A stretch of 7,738 nt of DNA from Acidobacteriota bacterium (GTDB taxonomy: Bacteria > Acidobacteriota > UBA4820 > DSQY01), in contig JAKAJA010000075.1 of the NCBI GenBank assembly GCA_021814085.1, positions 1 through 7,738 of the forward strand, in the 5' to 3' direction. Numbering within the stretch: position 1 is the stretch's first letter; the number at the start of each line of letters is the position of its first letter. A program made the position numbers and the translations under genes. The notes below the pieces were generated by a model that was not told where the DNA came from, did not search any database, and saw only the letters and a program-made list of their open reading frames with translations. Below are positions 5,280-7,738 of this stretch, one piece after another.

Positions 5280-6209
5280 TTACTTTGAAGGGCCGGAGGC
5301 CGGCGCCTGAGTGGTCGGAGCGTTCTGAGACTGCTGCTGGGCCTTGCGGATGGCCAAGGCCTTGTCTTTTTCCTGATCCGCCAGCTTCAAGAACTCGTCC
5401 GCCTGGGCCAGGTACTCCTTGGCTTTCTTGCGGTCTTTCTCGTTCGCCGCGGCATTCTTGGCCAGTTCGGCCTTCTGTCGGTAGAGGAGGTTCACGAAGA
5501 GGTGTCCGTTGAAGTTGTTGGGGTCGAGCTTGAGGGCCGTTTCGAGGGCCTTCATGCCGCGATCCACGATCACCGCGCGCTGCGCGTCCGCGTCTTCCTT
5601 ATTGTAGGAACGGTTCCAGCAGAGGGCGCCGATGTAGAGGTAGCCGCTCGGGTCGTTGGGCGTGAGGGCAGCCTTCTTCTCCGAATACTCCAGGGATTTC
5701 GTGGAGTCGCCCTTCCTGGCGTACATCATGGAGAGGGTCTGCAGGAGACGCGGGTCGGTGGGGTTCTCCTTCAGGGCCGCCTCGTAATACCTGATGCCGT
5801 CGTCCAGCCTGTTCTGGTTCACGTAAAGGTTGATGATGTAGTCCTGGATCTGATCGTCCTTCTGGCCCTCGCGCTTGAGCACGTCGAGGTATTTGCCGAA
5901 GGCGTCCAGGGCGTTTGTGGTGGCTTCCACGTCTTTGGGCTGCTTGGAACCCGGCTCGATGAGCTGCCAGTAGCAGAAGCCCAGGTACTTCCAGTTTTCA
6001 GCCCTGTTGGGGTTGAAGGCGAGGGCCTGCTTGTAGAAAGTGGCCGCCTCCGCGAACCTCCCGGCCTTGTAGGCCTTGGCCGCGTCCTTCATTGCGATGT
6101 GCTCGTTGAGGGACGAACAACCCGTCGCCAGGGTGAGCAGGAACAAAGCCGCGAGGAGCCCCGCTATCCCGCTCTTCCAAACCCGCCCAGTGAAATGGCC
6201 CGAACGCAT
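5280..6209 (-). CDS. TPR-repeat lipoprotein, first gene of the TonB operon
   Basis: The product is 309 aa. Residues 1-30 form a lipoprotein signal: basic start, hydrophobic core at 14-28 and a cleavage box LATG before Cys31, followed by Ser-Ser rather than Asp, which in E. coli would favour outer-membrane sorting. After this come TPR-like helical hairpins at about 42-80, 118-150, 152-184 and 215-245, for example AYKAGRFAEAATFYKQAL and PTDPRLLQTLSMMYARKGD. A Lys/Glu/Ala-rich, probably coiled stretch (250-290) and a Gln/Pro/Ser tail follow. The ATG at 6209 is chosen because GGAGG lies 8 bases upstream and the lipobox is then correctly placed; the frame stays open to 6395 but that extension would bury the signal. 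TPRs bind other proteins, so a scaffold role for the TonB machine in the periplasm is inferred from context. No enzyme motif is visible. Confidence 0.9.
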   Translation of the reverse strand: MRSGHFTGRVWKSGIAGLLAALFLLTLATGCSSLNEHIAMKDAAKAYKAGRFAEAATFYKQALAFNPNRAENWKYLGFCYWQLIEPGSKQPKDVEATTNALDAFGKYLDVLKREGQKDDQIQDYIINLYVNQNRLDDGIRYYEAALKENPTDPRLLQTLSMMYARKGDSTKSLEYSEKKAALTPNDPSGYLYIGALCWNRSYNKEDADAQRAVIVDRGMKALETALKLDPNNFNGHLFVNLLYRQKAELAKNAAANEKDRKKAKEYLAQADEFLKLADQEKDKALAIRKAQQQSQNAPTTQAPASGPSK

Positions 6210-6217
6210 CGCTTTGG

Positions 6218-6222
6218 CCTCC
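6218..6222 (-). promoter_or_regulatory. Ribosome binding site of the TPR lipoprotein gene
   Basis: Minus-strand GGAGG is 8 bases before the ATG at 6209 and decides that start over the longer frame to 6395. A small hairpin (arms 6230-6236 and 6241-6246, with one bulged base) lies just upstream and could influence ribosome access. Confidence 0.7.
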
Positions 6223-6363
6223 AAGATGGATCCCCTCAGAAGGGATGAGAACCTTGACCCCGTCGCTTCCCGTGCAGGTGGACCGAACGCCCCTCGCTCG
6301 ATCGACTTGTGGGGGTTCTGGGCTTGGCCGGCCCGGCACACCGGAAGCTGCCTAGTCGCTCCA

Positions 6364-6384
6364 GGCCGCGAAAATGATGCGGCC
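6364..6384. repeat. Inverted repeat GGCCGC/GCGGCC in the operon leader
   Basis: Six perfect base pairs (6364-6369 with 6379-6384) enclose a 9-base AT-rich loop. It lies about 155-175 bases upstream of the TPR gene, inside the predicted leader of the operon. It could be a protein-binding palindrome or an RNA hairpin. No T-run follows it on either strand, so it is not a standard terminator. Confidence 0.5.
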
Positions 6385-6419
6385 GTTCTTCGCACTCTAC
6401 CCTGGGACCGCGTGTCGGG

Positions 6420-6516
6420 TTTCTCGGCACCCAGTCAGCAATAAGACCATAACCCAGGGATTTGCGCAAGGGGTTGGGCCCTCTTTCTCGGAGTGGGTGG
6501 CCTGCCCCAGTCAGCA
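6420..6516. repeat. Pair of direct repeats TTTCTCGG...CCCAGTCAGCA
   Basis: CCCAGTCAGCA occurs exactly at 6430-6440 and 6506-6516, 76 bases apart. Each copy is preceded by TTTCTCGG (6420-6427 and 6484-6491), with a spacer of 2 bases in the first and 14 in the second. The repeats flank the candidate minus-strand promoter at 6441-6469. They could be regulator sites or remnants of a duplication; the sequence cannot tell which. Confidence 0.6.
6441..6469 (-). promoter_or_regulatory. Candidate promoter of the TPR-tonB-exbB-exbD-exbD operon
   Basis: On the minus strand TTGCGC (6469-6464) and TCTTAT (6446-6441) are separated by 17 bases, matching sigma70 boxes at four of six positions each. Transcription would start near 6434, inside the first CCCAGTCAGCA repeat, leaving a leader of about 225 bases. 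The match is modest and a promoter further upstream is possible. Confidence 0.35.
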
Positions 6517-6620
6517 GGCTGCCAGCCCGGTCAAGACCTCCTATGGAATCCACGGCTCCTCCTTTCCAACTGGCTTAGACCGGTGCCGCACCCACCGGTT
6601 CCAAAACGCTCATGGTATGT

Positions 6621-6649
6621 TTGGCCTTCCCCCCTCCTGGGCAAATAAT
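6621..6649 (+). promoter_or_regulatory. Candidate promoter of the FAD oxidase gene
   Basis: TTGGCC (6621-6626), a 17-base spacer and AATAAT (6644-6649) match the sigma70 boxes at four and five of six positions. The start site would fall near 6656, giving a leader of about 30 bases with GGAG at 6677-6680. This is the better of the two promoters in this intergenic region. Confidence 0.5.
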
Positions 6650-6661
6650 GGTGGGGAGGCC
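6623..6661. repeat. Inverted repeat bracketing the FAD oxidase promoter
   Basis: GGCCTTCCCC (6623-6632) and GGGGAGGCC (6653-6661) are inverted copies apart from one extra T. They lie on either side of the -10 box, one overlapping the -35 and the other the predicted start site, which is operator-like geometry. Because transcription would start within the right arm, the repeat would act as DNA, not as an RNA hairpin. Confidence 0.45.
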
Positions 6662-6685
6662 GGCGTTTAGAAATCTGGAGCGTCC

Positions 6686-7738
6686 ATGACCAGAGATTCC
6701 CCGCCCCAGGGGACCTACACCGAAGATATGGCCCACCGGGCCGTGTACAGCCGCGCGGCCTGCATCTACACCCGTTGGCCCACGGGGGTCGTCTACCCGA
6801 GGGCAGGGGAGGACCTGGCCTGGGCGCTGGCCCTCGGGTCGGAGCGGCATATCCCTCTCACCCTGCGCGGGGGAGGGTCCGGCTTGGCCGGGCAGACAGT
6901 GGGCGAGGGCTTGGTGGCGGACGTGTCCCGCTGGATGAACCGCATCAAGTTGGTAGATCCCGCCGGCCGGACGGCCATCGTCGAGCCGGGGGTCGTCCTC
7001 TCCGACCTGAACCGCCAGGCGGGACAATTCGGGCTGCGGTTCTCCCCGGACCCGTCGAGCCAGGACTTCTGCACCATCGGGGGAATGCTGGCCAACAATT
7101 CCAAGGGCGCCCGCTCCGTCAAGTACGGGCCCACGGTAGACCACGTTCTCTCCCTCGACATGCTCCTCGCCGACGGTGCGCACGTGACCCTCGACAGGGG
7201 GTTCCGCTTCCCGGGAGAATATCCCCATCACGCCCTCCAGGCGGCCGCCCAGGCCATCCTCGACCAGCGGGACGCCATCCTCACCAGGTGGCCCCGGACG
7301 AGGGCCAACGCGTCGGGGTACAACCTCAAGGGCTGCCTCGGAGAGGAACCCGGGAAAGTGGACCTCATCCCACTGTTCATCGGCTCCGAGGGGACCTTGG
7401 GCATATTTCTCGAAGCCAGGCTGGCGCTCGAACCCATTCCGAGCCACCAGAGCTTGGCCATGCTGGGGTTCGGGGATACGGCCTCGGCGGGAAATGCGGT
7501 CCTGGACCTTCTTCCCCTGGCGCCCTCCGCCTGTGAGATCCTGGACAACACGTTCCTGGACATCATCCGCCGTGGGCTGGGCGCCTTCCCCATGCCTGTG
7601 GAGGACGCCGTGCGGACCATCCTCCTCGTGGAGAGCGACGGCACTTCCCGCGAGGAGTCGGAGGCGGCCATGGATGCCCTCGTGGCGGCCGCGGGGGCGC
7701 ACCGGCCCGTGAGCGTCCGCAGGGCGGCCAGCCCCGCC
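6686..7738 (+). CDS. FAD-linked oxidase, GlcD / D-lactate dehydrogenase type (5' part)
   Basis: The window holds 351 residues and no stop; the gene runs off the right edge. Residues about 30-215 are the FAD-binding domain of the PCMH/vanillyl-alcohol oxidase fold: LRGGGSGLAGQ at 60-70 (FAD pyrophosphate loop), VEPGV at 99-103, and SPDPSSQDFCTIGGMLANNS at 120-139. FIGSEGTLGIF at 231-241 precedes the FAD-oxidase C-terminal domain, which starts at about 252. The closest group I recognise is the large oxidases whose FAD part is fused to a GlcF-like iron-sulfur part, which oxidise 2-hydroxyacids such as D-lactate or glycolate; the fusion and substrate cannot be seen here. The ATG at 6686 is the first after an in-frame TAG at 6668, and GGAG lies 5 bases upstream. 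It is divergent from the TonB operon. Confidence 0.93.
   Translation, partial: MTRDSPPQGTYTEDMAHRAVYSRAACIYTRWPTGVVYPRAGEDLAWALALGSERHIPLTLRGGGSGLAGQTVGEGLVADVSRWMNRIKLVDPAGRTAIVEPGVVLSDLNRQAGQFGLRFSPDPSSQDFCTIGGMLANNSKGARSVKYGPTVDHVLSLDMLLADGAHVTLDRGFRFPGEYPHHALQAAAQAILDQRDAILTRWPRTRANASGYNLKGCLGEEPGKVDLIPLFIGSEGTLGIFLEARLALEPIPSHQSLAMLGFGDTASAGNAVLDLLPLAPSACEILDNTFLDIIRRGLGAFPMPVEDAVRTILLVESDGTSREESEAAMDALVAAAGAHRPVSVRRAASPA

Noticed and set aside
5502..6248. 248-codon plus-strand frame opposite the TPR gene
   Set aside because: Val/Leu/Gly-rich antisense shadow without any recognisable domain or ribosome site.
6210..6395. 62-residue N-terminal extension of the TPR protein
   Set aside because: It would bury the lipoprotein signal inside the protein, and the ATG at 6209 has the well-placed GGAGG.
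6210..6440. Riboswitch in the leader of the TonB operon, for example cobalamin
   Set aside because: I find no B12-box-like sequence or other conserved aptamer core; only small local hairpins are present.
6575..7702. 375-codon minus-strand frame opposite the FAD oxidase
   Set aside because: The plus-strand frame has the full set of FAD-binding motifs; this one has none.
1..7738. CRISPR arrays, insertion sequences, tRNA or rRNA genes, phage or defence genes
   Set aside because: None is visible: no spaced repeat array, transposase, attachment site or structured RNA core was found by eye on either strand.

Overview
The window is GC-rich and compact. It has the character of a Gram-negative bacterium with an outer membrane: a TonB/ExbB/ExbD system, a lipoprotein and a membrane pyrophosphatase. 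A TonB carrying a (E/L/I)-Gly-Gly-Val repeat, two tandem exbD genes and a TPR lipoprotein at the head of the operon all remind me of Acidobacteriota. That is an inference from family resemblance, not a demonstrated placement.

Layout, left to right. Positions 1-389 hold no gene I can support. An intrinsic terminator (390-423, minus) and a short 7-bp tandem repeat (446-473) follow the end of hppA. hppA (478-2730, minus) encodes a membrane-bound proton-pumping pyrophosphatase with the sequence signature of the K+-independent subfamily. Positions 2731-2940 hold the hppA leader and a hairpin that probably terminates the next operon. A five-gene minus-strand operon then runs from 6209 down to 2941. 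In transcription order it encodes a TPR lipoprotein, TonB, ExbB, a 157-aa ExbD and a 133-aa ExbD, with gaps of 12 to 33 bases. Positions 6210-6685 are a divergent control region with candidate promoters, direct repeats and inverted repeats. From 6686 to the right edge, on the plus strand, lies the N-terminal 351 residues of an FAD-linked oxidase of the GlcD / D-lactate dehydrogenase type, cut by the window end.

How they work together. ExbB and the two ExbDs form a proton-driven motor in the inner membrane. TonB carries its force across the periplasm to outer-membrane receptors, none of which is in the window. The TPR lipoprotein is probably a periplasmic or envelope partner of that machine; its exact task is unknown. 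HppA would generate proton motive force from pyrophosphate, the same currency the TonB motor consumes, but it seems to be a separate transcription unit. The FAD oxidase is divergently transcribed and is probably unrelated in function.

Most of the window is conventional. The points most worth a second look are the TPR lipoprotein as lead gene of a TonB operon, the paired non-identical ExbDs (one with two cysteines next to the proton-carrying Asp), the TonB glycine-valine linker, and the repeat architecture of the two intergenic control regions.
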